A stretch of DNA of 64,000 nt, taken from DASXRU01 sp034665305. GTDB lineage: Bacteria; Acidobacteriota; Blastocatellia; Pyrinomonadales; Pyrinomonadaceae. Shown here piece after piece: positions 7,921 through 18,984 of this stretch. Positions within the stretch are counted from its first letter, which is position 1, and every line of letters begins with the position of its first letter. The translations under genes were made by a program, and so were the position numbers. The notes below the pieces were generated by a model. The model did no database searches. It was given only the letters and a program-made list of their open reading frames with translations, and was not told the DNA's origin. The stretch is from contig JAXDFZ010000016.1 of NCBI GenBank assembly GCA_034665305.1, positions 186,001 to 250,000 on the forward strand. Direction: 5' to 3'.

Positions 7921-9927
7921 TTAATGCCCCGGCGCGGTGGTGGATCCTTTTGTGATCTTGTCCCCTAGTTTCACGATCCACAAACCGCTGTTCACATCGT
8001 TGAAGTAAATCAACCCCCCATGCGGTTGCGCGCCCCAGGTGAAGGGCAGGTTCGCGCCTTCGCCGTTCACATCGCCCGCCCATAGATGACCAATCTCGCG
8101 TCCCTGGCGATACAGATCGCCGCGCAGTTCTCCCGCAACATCGACTACCCGGCCGCCGCCATTGTAGTAGCCCATGTACATAATGTCGTCTTCGACCCAC
8201 ATGTTGTGCGCGCCCGCTTCAGGCACGGGATACTCCGCAACTTTGCGCGGCTTGCTGATGTCGGAAACATCCACCACATGCACGATGCCACGCACCGGAA
8301 TGCGGCTCTTGCTGTGAATATCAAAAATGGGTGGGAACACTTCGTCGCCGACGAACACGTAATTCTTGTAGCGGAAAACCGAATGCGTTCCCGCGAGCCA
8401 GCCGTTGCCGTACAACTCGTTATGATTGAAATGCAGCTGACTGACAAATTGCGGATGTTCGGGACTGCCGCCTTTCACACCCTTGCCGACATCCAGAATC
8501 ACCAGGCCGTCGCGCCAGTAGGCGAGATAAGCCAGACCGTCTTTGACTTGCAGATCGTGCAGGTAACGCCCGCCGATCTCTTCGCCTCCATCTACCTTGA
8601 CCATGGTGGCGACTTCATTTGGAACTTCCCAGCGGGCGACTTCTTTTGGATTCTTCACGTCGGCAAAATCGATGACGCGCATTGAGCCGGTGGCATCGTC
8701 AGTCAGGTAGACGTAGTGACTATCAACAAAGGCACTGTGCACGCCGCCGGTAACCGTCGCCGTGTATTCCGAGACAGGCTTCGGGTGCGCGGGGTCGGAG
8801 TTGTCATAGAATGCGATGCCGTTCCTGCGATTCGAAGCGCCTTCGCGCGATATCACCAGAGTCTTGCCATCGGCAGTCGTGCTGACGTCATTGATCAAAC
8901 GCGCATCGACGGTCAGCGATGCAGTCTGTTTGGGACGCTCCGGATTCGAAATATCGAAGACCAGCAGCTTGTCGGAAATGGTGGAGACGTAAGCGTAGTT
9001 TCCCTGAACCCATTCTTCGGCGACGCGCATTCCCTTGATGGGCGCGCGGCCGACTAGTTCCAGCGACCGCTCGACGTTTCGCGGAGTAACAACCACCGAA
9101 GCCGTCGCCTCGTGGGCGCCACTCGATGCCGTGACGATGTATGTTCCCGGGAGTTCGGCCACGAAAGCTCCGTCTGGATCGATCGTGGCGCCCTCGCCGC
9201 CGACCGCCCAACGAACGTTGTAGTTTCCGGCGGTGCCCCGTTTTCTTCCGGCATCGAAATGGATTACATCTCCGGTCCGGCCCACGGCTGTTCCCGGCGT
9301 GATCGCGAGTCCTGTGACGTTGCCTTTTACCACCTCGATTACGACTACCCCGGTTCCGGTCCCGGAAGTTGCGCGCACCGTCGCCTTGCCCGGAGCCAAT
9401 CCGGCAACGACTCCCGCAGCGTCAACCTTCGCCACCCTCGTGTTCTCCGACGTCCAACTGATCGCCACGTCGCGGCGCGGATCACCTGCGGACGTACGAG
9501 CGGTCGCTGCAAGTTTAGTGAGGTCGCCGACGAGGAGAGGCGATTGCAGCGGCTCGATTTCAATGCGCGCCACTGGCGCTGGCTTGACCGTAACCTTTAC
9601 GAATACCGGTGTGCCGCCGACCACTGCACCAACCGAAACTTCGCCAGGCGCGAAAAATGAGACGGTGCCATCCTCGCCGGCCTTAGCCAGATCAAAAGGA
9701 ACTGCGAACCAGCTCGTCGTCTGTTGATTGGTGACCTTACCGGATGAGTCTCGCGAGACGGCAGTGAACTTTAGTTTTTGACCGACAGAGAGATCGGGAT
9801 TCGCGGGAGTGATTTCCACCGTTTTGGCATTGCGATTGGCGGCCTGGCCCATGGCCACGGTCGAAGCCAACGAAGCGATAACCAACAACAGAACACAGAC
9901 CTCAAACCCGGCTTTTCTGAAAGGCAT
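7921..9927 (-). CDS. Secreted Ig-like (BIG2) and LVIVD-repeat surface protein
   Basis: 668 residues with a signal peptide (VCVLLLVIASLASTVAMGQA). The N-terminal half has three bacterial Ig-like modules (for example VEITPANPDLSVGQKLKFTA and VAGLAPGKATVRATSGTG). The C-terminal half is a beta-propeller of LVIVD-type repeats (DKLLVFDISNPERPK, GLVILDVGKG, VHVVDVSDISKPRKV, GGRVVDVAGELRG). Such proteins are exported or surface attached; binding partners are unknown. Start ATG 9927 is preceded by CAGGAG at ideal spacing. The frame is open 300 bases further upstream, but that part runs into a repeat and has no signal sequence. It converges with the YncE-like gene. Confidence 0.8.
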   Translation of the reverse strand: MPFRKAGFEVCVLLLVIASLASTVAMGQAANRNAKTVEITPANPDLSVGQKLKFTAVSRDSSGKVTNQQTTSWFAVPFDLAKAGEDGTVSFFAPGEVSVGAVVGGTPVFVKVTVKPAPVARIEIEPLQSPLLVGDLTKLAATARTSAGDPRRDVAISWTSENTRVAKVDAAGVVAGLAPGKATVRATSGTGTGVVVIEVVKGNVTGLAITPGTAVGRTGDVIHFDAGRKRGTAGNYNVRWAVGGEGATIDPDGAFVAELPGTYIVTASSGAHEATASVVVTPRNVERSLELVGRAPIKGMRVAEEWVQGNYAYVSTISDKLLVFDISNPERPKQTASLTVDARLINDVSTTADGKTLVISREGASNRRNGIAFYDNSDPAHPKPVSEYTATVTGGVHSAFVDSHYVYLTDDATGSMRVIDFADVKNPKEVARWEVPNEVATMVKVDGGEEIGGRYLHDLQVKDGLAYLAYWRDGLVILDVGKGVKGGSPEHPQFVSQLHFNHNELYGNGWLAGTHSVFRYKNYVFVGDEVFPPIFDIHSKSRIPVRGIVHVVDVSDISKPRKVAEYPVPEAGAHNMWVEDDIMYMGYYNGGGRVVDVAGELRGDLYRQGREIGHLWAGDVNGEGANLPFTWGAQPHGGLIYFNDVNSGLWIVKLGDKITKGSTTAPGH

Positions 9928-10107
9928 ATTATTCTCCTGAAGGATTGTCATGCGTGGAAGATGACTTAAGCGCAGCCGATTATTAGTCAACGAGGCGGCG
10001 CCGCGCAAGGGTCTAACCATGGCCTGGGTCGTATGCAGTGGTGCGGAAGTGACTGAAGTAATGCTGCGCCGATCAAACTGAATCGTTTGCGTCACTTCAG
10101 ACCAGAT

Positions 10108-10312
10108 CCAGTAGCCCGCAGAGCGGGCGGCCATATCAGTAGCCCACAGCGCCAGCTGTGGGTGCATGGCGGGTGATTGAAACCAGCTCGCGAAGCGAGC
10201 GACATAACTCGCAAGTGTCTGCCCCATCCGCGATCTTTATGTCGCCCCTCCGGGACTTTGGCCTTTCAGCTAACGCTTTACCCACAGCTTGCGCTGTGGG
10301 CTACTGATATTG
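10108..10312. repeat. CCCACAGCGCAAGCTGTGGG palindromic repeat, copy 1
   Basis: Outer arms gtagcccacagcgcc.gctgtgggt (about 10138-10163) and acccacagcttgcgctgtgggctac (10279-10304) enclose gccgcc-type and 'gtcgcccctccgggac' stems. The same architecture recurs at 29890-30110. It occupies the 501-base gap between divergent genes (9928-10428). Nothing else was seen there apart from short inverted words. Confidence 0.75.
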
Positions 10313-10428
10313 CGTTGGCTTCGCCAACTGGTTGACCTTCTCTTCCTTGGGTTCCCAAGTCCCCTCGCTTGAATCAATGCTGACTCTGGGTGATCATTGT
10401 CAGGTCTCATCAATGATCGGTTTTTCGT

Positions 10429-11307
10429 ATGGCTAAACTCGCACTGCGCCTGCAGCAAAACGTGCCTGGCGATTTTTACGTCGATTCCACTTGCATCGAC
10501 TGTGATGCCTGCCGGCAAATCGCCCCGCAGACGTTTCGCGAGCATCGGGATCTTTCCATCGTCTATCATCAACCGGAGACCACCGAGCAAACGAAACGCG
10601 CGCTGATGGCCCTGGTGGCTTGTCCCACCGCCTCGATTGGCGCCACTGAGACGCATGATTTTCACGCGGGCATCGATGCCTTTCCCGCGCTGATCGCCGA
10701 CAACGTTTACTTTTGCGGGTTCACTTCCGAATCCAGTTTCGGCGCCTGGAGCTATCTGATTGTTCGTCCGGATAGCGAAGGCGGCAACGTTTTGATCGAC
10801 TCGCCCCGCTACGCCACGCAGCTGGCTAAACGAATCGCGGCAATGGGCGGAGTGCGCCGGATGTTTCTAACCCACCGCGACGACGTGGCCGACCACGCCC
10901 GTTTTGCGCGCGAGTTTAAGTGCGAGCGCTTGATGCATGTCGATGATGGGGCTGAACGTCTCGGCGTGGAACGGACTGTTCACGGCGCCGATCCGTTTGC
11001 ATGGGATGACGAGTTGTTGGCGATTCCAACGCCGGGTCACACACGTGGATCCATGGCCTTGCTGTACCAAAACAAGTTTCTCTTTACCGGAGACCATTTG
11101 GCGTGGTCGCCCGGTCGCGCGACCCTGACAGCATTTCGCAGTGCGACATGGTATTCTTGGCCGGAACAGATACGATCGATGGAAAAACTTTTGGAGTATC
11201 GCTTTGAATGGGTACTGCCGGGACACGGTCGCATCCATCACGACACGCCCGATGCGATGCGCGCTCATCTGCAACAATGCGTCGCCTGGATGAAGCGGAA
11301 TGCGTAA
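10429..11307 (+). CDS. Ferredoxin-domain / metallo-beta-lactamase-fold fusion protein
   Basis: 292 residues. The first 70 form a single-cluster ferredoxin: C22-x2-C25-x2-C28 and C65-P in VACPTASIG. The remainder is a metallo-beta-lactamase fold with LTHRDDVADHARF, a GHTRGS turn, FTGDHLAW and LPGHGRIHHD, supplying the metal-binding His and Asp residues. The fusion suggests a hydrolase or redox enzyme that takes electrons through its own [4Fe-4S] cluster. No substrate can be assigned. The start at 10429 is an ATG (ATGGCTAAACTC). It is a single-gene unit divergent from the Ig/LVIVD gene. Confidence 0.8.
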   Translation: MAKLALRLQQNVPGDFYVDSTCIDCDACRQIAPQTFREHRDLSIVYHQPETTEQTKRALMALVACPTASIGATETHDFHAGIDAFPALIADNVYFCGFTSESSFGAWSYLIVRPDSEGGNVLIDSPRYATQLAKRIAAMGGVRRMFLTHRDDVADHARFAREFKCERLMHVDDGAERLGVERTVHGADPFAWDDELLAIPTPGHTRGSMALLYQNKFLFTGDHLAWSPGRATLTAFRSATWYSWPEQIRSMEKLLEYRFEWVLPGHGRIHHDTPDAMRAHLQQCVAWMKRNA

Positions 11308-11453
11308 ACAGGAAACCAGCCGCGGATTTCGCGGATAAACACTGATCAGAAATGACAGAACAAGATTAGAAGTTAGCGCAGAAACAGTGTTTGATCTGAT
11401 CTGCGTTTAATCCGCGTAAACCTGCGGCGAAAGTCGGTTCAGGAGAAATCAAA

Positions 11454-12059
11454 GTGAGCACGAAGCGAATTCTTAAAATCTTGCCCGCATTTGTGGCGCT
11501 GGCCTGCTTGACGGCGGGCGCGCAAACGCAAGAGCCGGCGAAACCGCAGATTGAGTCCAAGCATTTTGCGAAAGACGGCCTGTCGTTCGACTACCCGGCC
11601 ACTTGGGAGTTGAGCGATCAGAGCACGCCTCAGATGCAGTTTATTCAGTTGGTGCAGCCGGCGCGGGCGGGTGACGTCGAATACCGGATCAGATCGCCGC
11701 GCGAGTGGTTGAAGTCGCCCCAAAAAGAACTCGAGGCAAAGAAGCTAATCCACGATCGTTACGTAGATGACTTCGCCAGAAACCTGGAAGGCGCCGGCCT
11801 GCGTCCACAACGTTCGCCTGTTACGACGGAAATGGCCGGCAGCGCCGCCGAAGGCATTCGCATCCGCGTGATGGACAGCAATCCCGGCGGCATGGATTCT
11901 TATTTTCGCGTTATTTCGGATCGGTTTGTGGATCTATCCGTAATCGGCGGTGACCGCGACATAACGCGAGCGGCGGCCGCCTGGGACCTGGTGCGTGGCA
12001 GCATACACCTCGAAGCACCGCTGGAACCGAAGCCGTCACCGGCCAAGAAAACCCCGTAG
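11454..12059 (+). CDS. Exported PsbP/DcrB-like protein
   Basis: 201 residues, GTG start at 11454 with AGGAG 8 bases upstream. The signal peptide is LPAFVALACLTAGAQ. The mature domain opens with HFAKDGLSFDYPATWELSD, the characteristic opening of PsbP-like/DUF1795 domains, followed by alternating beta strands. The DUF1795/PsbP fold occurs in bacterial periplasmic lipoproteins of undefined function. It stands 81 bases before lepA; the gap has short 'ggtcca/tggacc' inverted words only. Confidence 0.65.
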   Translation: MSTKRILKILPAFVALACLTAGAQTQEPAKPQIESKHFAKDGLSFDYPATWELSDQSTPQMQFIQLVQPARAGDVEYRIRSPREWLKSPQKELEAKKLIHDRYVDDFARNLEGAGLRPQRSPVTTEMAGSAAEGIRIRVMDSNPGGMDSYFRVISDRFVDLSVIGGDRDITRAAAAWDLVRGSIHLEAPLEPKPSPAKKTP

Positions 12060-12140
12060 CCGCAGTCCAATGTCTAACGTCCAAGGTCCAACGTCGGACC
12101 GAAGGGCTTTGGACCTTCGACTTTAGACTTTGGACTTCGC

Positions 12141-13940
<1,800 letters not shown>

Positions 13941-14163
13941 TTCGACGCGTAGCGCCGGCGGAGTGAAGCCCGGCCTTTCAAGGCCGGGATCGAAAAGAGC
14001 TTTTATTCTCCGTCGCGTCGCGACGTAGACCTTTTCCAACGTCGGTAACGCAACGTATTCGGATTGACATTCGTCGTCGTCCCAGCCTTGAAGCATGGGC
14101 TAAATTCCGTGGTCGCTCTGCGACGTCTCTCACTCAAACTAATATCTGCTCGCAACGTGAAAT

Positions 14164-15243
14164 ATGAAAATCCGAAAACTTCTCCTCATCGTCGTGGTCT
14201 TAATCGCCGTCCTGCTGGTCTATCTATTCACCTGGCCCGTTCCTGTAACGCCGGTCGCGTGGACGCCGCCCGCGGCTCCGGCGCTGACGGGTGTGTACGC
14301 GCCGAACTCAAAATTGTCGGCCATCGAAAGGCTTAATCTGCCATCAGGTTTTGCTCCCGAAGACGTGGCGTTTGATGCAGAAGATCGAATCTACTGCGGC
14401 GTCGCCGACGGACGCATCATGCGCTACCACTCGGACGGCACCCGGCCTGAAGTTTTCGCTAATACCCAGGGACGCCCTCTCGGAATGGTGTTTGATTCGT
14501 CTGGAAATCTAATCGTCGCCGACGCGATTAAGGGACTGCTGTCGATTGCACGCGACGGAAACGTGAGTTCACTTTCAACCGCCGCCGCCGGAGTTCCCTT
14601 TCGCTGCACCAATGATCTGGACATAGCCAAAGACGGCACGATCTACTTCACTGATGCTTCGAGCAGGTTTGCCTTGACGGAGTTGAAGGAGGACATAGTC
14701 GAACACCGCGGCAGCGGCCGCTTGCTCGCGTACGATCCGGCGGCAAAAACCACGCGCGTTGTGCTTGGCGATCTCTCTTTCGCCAACGGCGTTGCCGTCA
14801 GCCCCGACGGATCATTCTTGTTGGTAGTTGAGACGGGCGCTTACCGGGTTCATCGCGTATGGCTAAATGGCCCTCGCGCAGGTCAATCCGAAATCTTCAT
14901 CGATAATCTTCCCGGCTTTCCCGACGGCATCTCCTCAAACGGCCGCGACACTTTCTGGCTCGCATTGGTCACGCCGCGAGACAAAATACTCGACCAACTC
15001 ATGCCGCATCCGTTTATTCGTAAGGCAGTGCTGCGCTTGCCAGGCTTTATGCAGCCGGCGATCAACCGCTACGGCTTCGCGCTCGGGCTCGACGTTAACG
15101 GCAAAGTCAGTCGTAATTTGCAGGACGGTTCAGCCCACTGCTTCGCGCAAATCGCGAACGTGGTCGAGCACAAGGACGCACTCTATTTCGGCAGCATCGG
15201 CGAGGCAGCAATCGGACGCCTACCCCTCAGCGCCGCGCGGTAA
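14164..15243 (+). CDS. Membrane-anchored SMP-30/strictosidine-synthase-like beta-propeller
   Basis: 359 residues. An uncleaved N-terminal anchor (LLLIVVVLIAVLLVYLFTW) is followed by a six-bladed propeller of the SMP-30/gluconolactonase/strictosidine-synthase-like group. Landmarks are APEDVAFDAEDRIYCGVADGRI, GRPLGMVFD.SGNLIVADA, TNDLDIAKDGTIYFTDASSRF, GVAVSPDGSFLLVVET and FPDGISSNG. The arrangement resembles mammalian APMAP. A lactonase or arylesterase activity is plausible but not shown. Its start lies 223 bases after lepA; that gap holds a ggccgggatcg hairpin and a TTGACA-like word near 14066. Confidence 0.72.
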   Translation: MKIRKLLLIVVVLIAVLLVYLFTWPVPVTPVAWTPPAAPALTGVYAPNSKLSAIERLNLPSGFAPEDVAFDAEDRIYCGVADGRIMRYHSDGTRPEVFANTQGRPLGMVFDSSGNLIVADAIKGLLSIARDGNVSSLSTAAAGVPFRCTNDLDIAKDGTIYFTDASSRFALTELKEDIVEHRGSGRLLAYDPAAKTTRVVLGDLSFANGVAVSPDGSFLLVVETGAYRVHRVWLNGPRAGQSEIFIDNLPGFPDGISSNGRDTFWLALVTPRDKILDQLMPHPFIRKAVLRLPGFMQPAINRYGFALGLDVNGKVSRNLQDGSAHCFAQIANVVEHKDALYFGSIGEAAIGRLPLSAAR

Positions 15244-15779
15244 GTCGAAGGGTGCAAATCGGAGGGACAGACAGGAATGTCTGTCCTGCAAGCGCGGACT
15301 CTCACGCTAATAGGCCGAAAAAAACCCATTGAAAGTTGCATACCCAAGTACCACTGTATACTTGCTTACCAGTTTCCGACGGAGGCTGCCGGAACCACTC
15401 TTTCCTTCAAACTAACAAGCAATCCTGGGGAAATCAGCCTTCCTGGCGCAAGTTCAACACCGATACTTGATACTTAGTATCCAAAGTCGCTCCGACCCTA
15501 CACCGCGCAGCCGCCACCTGATAAATCTCGTTAACTCGACTGTTAGCTGCATTTCACTTCCCTCCTGCATTCTCTTGCAATCGTGGCACAGCTCTTGACA
15601 TAGCAATAGTCAGATAGTTGATAAAAATCGCCTCCTCTCAACCGTGAGTTACGCTCCGGAATGGCGTCCCTGAACCTCCTCAAAGTCAGGGAATTCACGT
15701 TTGACTACTGGCGATTCGTTGGACCTGACCCGGCTGCGATGAGTGCCAGAAGGATTATTTAAGTGGGAGACGAGACGTA
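15244..15779. other. 536-base intergenic region upstream of the polyketide-synthase-like gene
   Basis: No gene-like ORF is seen. It begins with a short ggacagacaggaatgtctgtcc hairpin (15261-15282), a repeat type also seen at 49388 and 62273. It has several A/T-rich patches and the promoter-like signal noted separately. The length and lack of dense repeats suggest regulatory DNA for the downstream gene. Confidence 0.5.
15584..15600 (+). promoter_or_regulatory. Possible sigma-54-type or -35 promoter element
   Basis: TGGCAC, five bases, then TTGACA. The first half matches the sigma-54 -24 box. The second has TTG at the -12 position but GA in place of the normally essential GC. The same TTGACA could be a sigma-70 -35 box, but the -10 candidate 17 bases later (TTGATA) is weak. 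It lies 180 bases upstream of the polyketide-synthase-like gene. Confidence 0.25.
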
Positions 15780-16913
15780 ATGATTAACCTTCTTTCAGCA
15801 GCCAAGGCGACCCCGCCAAATGAATTCCGCACCACCGAATTGGTGGCCGCCATGATGCACAAGCTTTCCCCCGAACTAATAAACACAATCTGCAGTCTGG
15901 GCGTCGACAAGCGTTATTCCACGATGGACAACTACCCGGACTTTCTTAGCGGCGCGCCGATGAATGCCACCAGCTCAACCACGGCGCTGGGCGTTGATGC
16001 CACGAAAAAATGTATCGAAGAGTGGGGCGGCGATCCTTCCCAAATTGGTTTATTAGTCGCCGCGACCAACACACCTGATCAGATGTTGCCCTGCCTCGCC
16101 TCTGAGGTCATGGGCCAAACGCATGGTCTGCTATCGCGCTCGATCCGCACGGTCAGCATGCAGGCCCAGGGATGTTCAGTGTTACTAAAATCAATCGAGG
16201 TAGCGCAGTGGTATTTGGCTGCCAACCCCGGGAAAATGGCGATGGTGCTGATGTCCGAAGCGCATACGCCTCATGTCGCGCCCCTGTTGCGCGACGAGTA
16301 TTACGGTTATCGCGAATTGGTTCGCCAACGTAAGGAGGACAAGCTCAATGCAAACGCTTTTGATGAACAACGGTTGGATACCACCTTCGTCATTCAGTCG
16401 ATGCTTTTCGGCGATGGCGCAGTAGCCTTGCTGGTCGGCTCCCAGGAAGGGAAACCGGCCTTTGGCCCAATCTCACATCTCACCAACGATCTGGTCGATG
16501 ACGTCAATCTCCTCAGCATGACGGCACGCAGCAGGCATCCGTTGTTGTTGGGCAAGCCGCAGTACTTCATGCGGCCCAATGTGCCGAATCGGGGTGCGCA
16601 TTACGCCGTCACCACCGTCAACGATGTGCTGGCCCATCCGAATTCACCGGTGTCGGAGATGAGTCAGGTGGATGATTGCCTGATTCACACGGGCAGCAAA
16701 AAGATTCTTGATGGCGTTTGTTCGCAGCTGCATCTCGAGAAAGATTCCCAGAAGGTGCACGGCTCTTATGAAGTCCTCAAGAACTATGGCAATCTTTCCA
16801 GCGCTTCCACCGGTTTCATGTTGGCAGAAAAGGAAGAGTGGGCGGGCCCGACAATCGTGGTTGGTTTCGGTGTCGGTTTTACCGCTAGCGCGGGCGTGAT
16901 GAGCTTGAGCTAG
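15780..16913 (+). CDS. Type III polyketide synthase / chalcone-synthase-like thiolase-fold enzyme
   Basis: 377 residues, a typical length for the chalcone/stilbene synthase and FabH-like group. It carries a Cys-His-Asn triad: nucleophile Cys132 in QAQGCSVLLK, His in LIHTGSKKIL (about 301) and Asn in NYGNLSSAST (about 336). It also has GDGAVALLVG and the C-terminal FGVGFTASAGV. These enzymes condense acyl-CoA with malonyl-CoA units. The HPGG loop of many type III PKSs reads HTGS here, so a ketoacyl-synthase-III-like role is also possible. No tailoring methylase or oxygenase is adjacent. Confidence 0.7.
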   Translation: MINLLSAAKATPPNEFRTTELVAAMMHKLSPELINTICSLGVDKRYSTMDNYPDFLSGAPMNATSSTTALGVDATKKCIEEWGGDPSQIGLLVAATNTPDQMLPCLASEVMGQTHGLLSRSIRTVSMQAQGCSVLLKSIEVAQWYLAANPGKMAMVLMSEAHTPHVAPLLRDEYYGYRELVRQRKEDKLNANAFDEQRLDTTFVIQSMLFGDGAVALLVGSQEGKPAFGPISHLTNDLVDDVNLLSMTARSRHPLLLGKPQYFMRPNVPNRGAHYAVTTVNDVLAHPNSPVSEMSQVDDCLIHTGSKKILDGVCSQLHLEKDSQKVHGSYEVLKNYGNLSSASTGFMLAEKEEWAGPTIVVGFGVGFTASAGVMSLS

Positions 16914-16925
16914 ATAATTGAATTG

Positions 16926-17040
16926 TCAGAACCGCGTGCCGATTGCGGAATGCGGACTTCTGATTGCGGAAGCAAGGGGTCAGTCAGATCTCTAATCCGC
17001 AGTCCGAAATCCGAATTCCGCAATCGGCACGCGGTTCTGA
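16926..17040. repeat. Perfect 26-bp inverted repeat (TCAGAACCGCGTGCCGATTG family)
   Basis: Arms 16926-16951 and 17015-17040 are exact reverse complements; the inner sequence adds further imperfect pairing of 'attgcgga/tccgcaat' words. A single relative arm lies at 37190-37238. It sits between the polyketide-synthase-like gene and the panB promoter and may insulate the two. Confidence 0.8.
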
Positions 17041-17043
17041 CTT

Positions 17044-17070
17044 TTGACCCACCCCGTTTGTCGTTATAAT
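17044..17070 (+). promoter_or_regulatory. Sigma-70 promoter for panB-panC
   Basis: TTGACC (17044-17049), 15-base spacer, perfect TATAAT (17065-17070), 50 bases before the panB start. The spacer is short, but both hexamers are strong. Confidence 0.65.
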
Positions 17071-17120
17071 GCGGCAATCGCCACAACCATCCATGTTCGT
17101 CTGACGAAAGGCTTTGAACC

Positions 17121-18029
17121 TTGCCTTATCTGAAACCTGAACGTCCCGAAAAAGTAAGCGCGCCGTCACTTAAGGCCAGCAAAAAACGCGGTGAGCGATT
17201 AGTTTGCCTGACTGCGTATGACTTCCCCACGGCCCGTATCGTGGACGAGGCCGGCATCGACATCATTCTCGTGGGCGACAGTCTGGGAAATGTAGTTTTG
17301 GGATATGGCAACACGGTGCCGGTGACGCTTGACGAGATCCTTATTCACTTAAAGGCGGTGCGGCGCGCAGTGCAACGCGCGTTGTTAGTTGCCGATATGC
17401 CCTACGGCTCGTTTCATACCGGCGCGGACGACGCGGTCAGGAACGCACTGCGACTGGTAAAAGAGGGCGGCGCCGAAGCCGTAAAGCTCGAAGGCGGGCA
17501 TAAGCGTGTACAACTGGTAAAGCGTCTGGTTGATGAAGAGATCGCGGTGATGGGCCACATCGGTTTGACGCCGCAATCGATTAACAAACTCGGTGCCTAC
17601 CGGGTGCAGGGCAAAACTGCCTCGGCCGCGCGACAGTTACTCGACGATGCGCGGGCGCTGGAAGACGCGGGCGCCTTCGCGATCGTGCTGGAAGTCGTGC
17701 CGCGCGAAATCGCAAACTTGATAACGCAAAGCGTCAGCATTCCCACGATCGGCATTGGCGCCGGCGCGGGCTGTGACATTCAGGTGCTGGTGTTGCACGA
17801 CATGCTGGGACTGTCGTTCGGAAAACTCGCCCGCTTCGTGCGTCCGTACGCCAATCTGCATGAAGTCATGACGGAAGCCGTAACGCGTTACGCCGATGAC
17901 GTGCGCAGTGGATCGTATCCTTCAGACGCCGAATCGTATGCTCTCCCGGCGGAAGCGGCGGCGGAACTAAAGATCGCCGCGCCCGTCAAAGAGGCACGCG
18001 ACCCTGAATCCCAGCCGAAGAAATCGTAA
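17121..18029 (+). CDS. panB: 3-methyl-2-oxobutanoate hydroxymethyltransferase
   Basis: First enzyme of pantothenate synthesis: transfers a hydroxymethyl group from 5,10-methylene-THF to 2-oxoisovalerate to give ketopantoate. It is a TIM-barrel protein. Motifs: LTAYDFPTARIVDEAGID, VGDSLGNVVLGY (metal Asp), DMPYGSFH, AVKLEGG, MGHIGLTPQS and IGIGAGAGCDIQVLV, where many homologues have 'CDGQ'. The start is TTG 17121, with GAAAGG 10 bases upstream; 302 residues. panC follows after 19 bases, so the two form an operon. Confidence 0.95.
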   Translation: MPYLKPERPEKVSAPSLKASKKRGERLVCLTAYDFPTARIVDEAGIDIILVGDSLGNVVLGYGNTVPVTLDEILIHLKAVRRAVQRALLVADMPYGSFHTGADDAVRNALRLVKEGGAEAVKLEGGHKRVQLVKRLVDEEIAVMGHIGLTPQSINKLGAYRVQGKTASAARQLLDDARALEDAGAFAIVLEVVPREIANLITQSVSIPTIGIGAGAGCDIQVLVLHDMLGLSFGKLARFVRPYANLHEVMTEAVTRYADDVRSGSYPSDAESYALPAEAAAELKIAAPVKEARDPESQPKKS

Positions 18030-18048
18030 CGCCTCGTCCTATTAAACT

Positions 18049-18930
18049 ATGGAGATAATTACCCGACGCCAGCGCATGAGTTCGGTCGCGCGCAAGATCA
18101 AACGCGAGCCGGATCGCACTATCGGGCTGGTACCGACTATGGGCGCGCTGCACGACGGGCACCTGAGCCTGGTGCGCGAGGCGCGCCGACTGTGCGACGT
18201 CGTCGTCGTCTCGATCTTCGTCAACCCGGAACAGTTTGGACCCAGCGAAGACTATGAACACTACCCGCGTGATCTAACGAAAGACACCGCGCTCCTGACC
18301 GACTACAACGTTGACTACATCTTTGCGCCGACAGTCGAAGAGATGTACCCGAAAGGCTTTGCCACCTACGTGAATGTGAGTGGACTTTCGAAACCGCTCG
18401 AAGGAGCGACGCGCCAGGGGCACTTTCGCGGCGTCGCGACAGTAGTTTCAATTCTTCTCAACGCCATCCGGCCCGACTTTGCTTTCTTTGGTCAGAAGGA
18501 TGCGCAACAGGCGGTGATCATCAAACGCATGGCCAGGGACCTGGCTTTCGATAGCGAGATCGTCGTGTTGCCGACCGTGCGCGAAGAATCGGGTTTGGCA
18601 ATCTCTTCGCGCAATCTCTATCTGAGCAATGAAGAGCAGCAAACCGCTTCAGTTATTCATCGCGGGCTGGCAAAAGCAGAGGAAGCCTTTAAAAAAGGTG
18701 AACGACATGCCGCTAAATTGGAGGACGCGGTCCGAACAGCTATCGCGTCCGAACCGGGCGTGCGGGTCGATTACATCAGCGTGGTGGATGCGGAGACGCT
18801 GGATAAACTGGAAAAAATTGACGCGCGTCCGATCCTGATTGCGGTGGCGGCTTACGTCGGCAAGACTCGCCTGATAGATAACACAATGCTGAACAAGCCT
18901 GCGAAAGATGCAGCCAATCAGAAGCCCTAA
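18049..18930 (+). CDS. panC: Pantothenate synthetase
   Basis: ATP-dependent ligation of pantoate and beta-alanine, last step of pantothenate synthesis. Family landmarks: VPTMGALHDGHLSLV (HIGH-type nucleotide-binding loop), SIFVNPEQFGPSEDYEHYPR, GHFRGVATVV, FFGQKDAQQ and LAISSRNLYLS. 293 residues, intact. It lies directly downstream of panB. Confidence 0.97.
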   Translation: MEIITRRQRMSSVARKIKREPDRTIGLVPTMGALHDGHLSLVREARRLCDVVVVSIFVNPEQFGPSEDYEHYPRDLTKDTALLTDYNVDYIFAPTVEEMYPKGFATYVNVSGLSKPLEGATRQGHFRGVATVVSILLNAIRPDFAFFGQKDAQQAVIIKRMARDLAFDSEIVVLPTVREESGLAISSRNLYLSNEEQQTASVIHRGLAKAEEAFKKGERHAAKLEDAVRTAIASEPGVRVDYISVVDAETLDKLEKIDARPILIAVAAYVGKTRLIDNTMLNKPAKDAANQKP

Positions 18931-18984
18931 GGCTTGAACGACTGCGGTTTTATCCCTCCTTTGCTAGAATCATCCCTTCAAATC

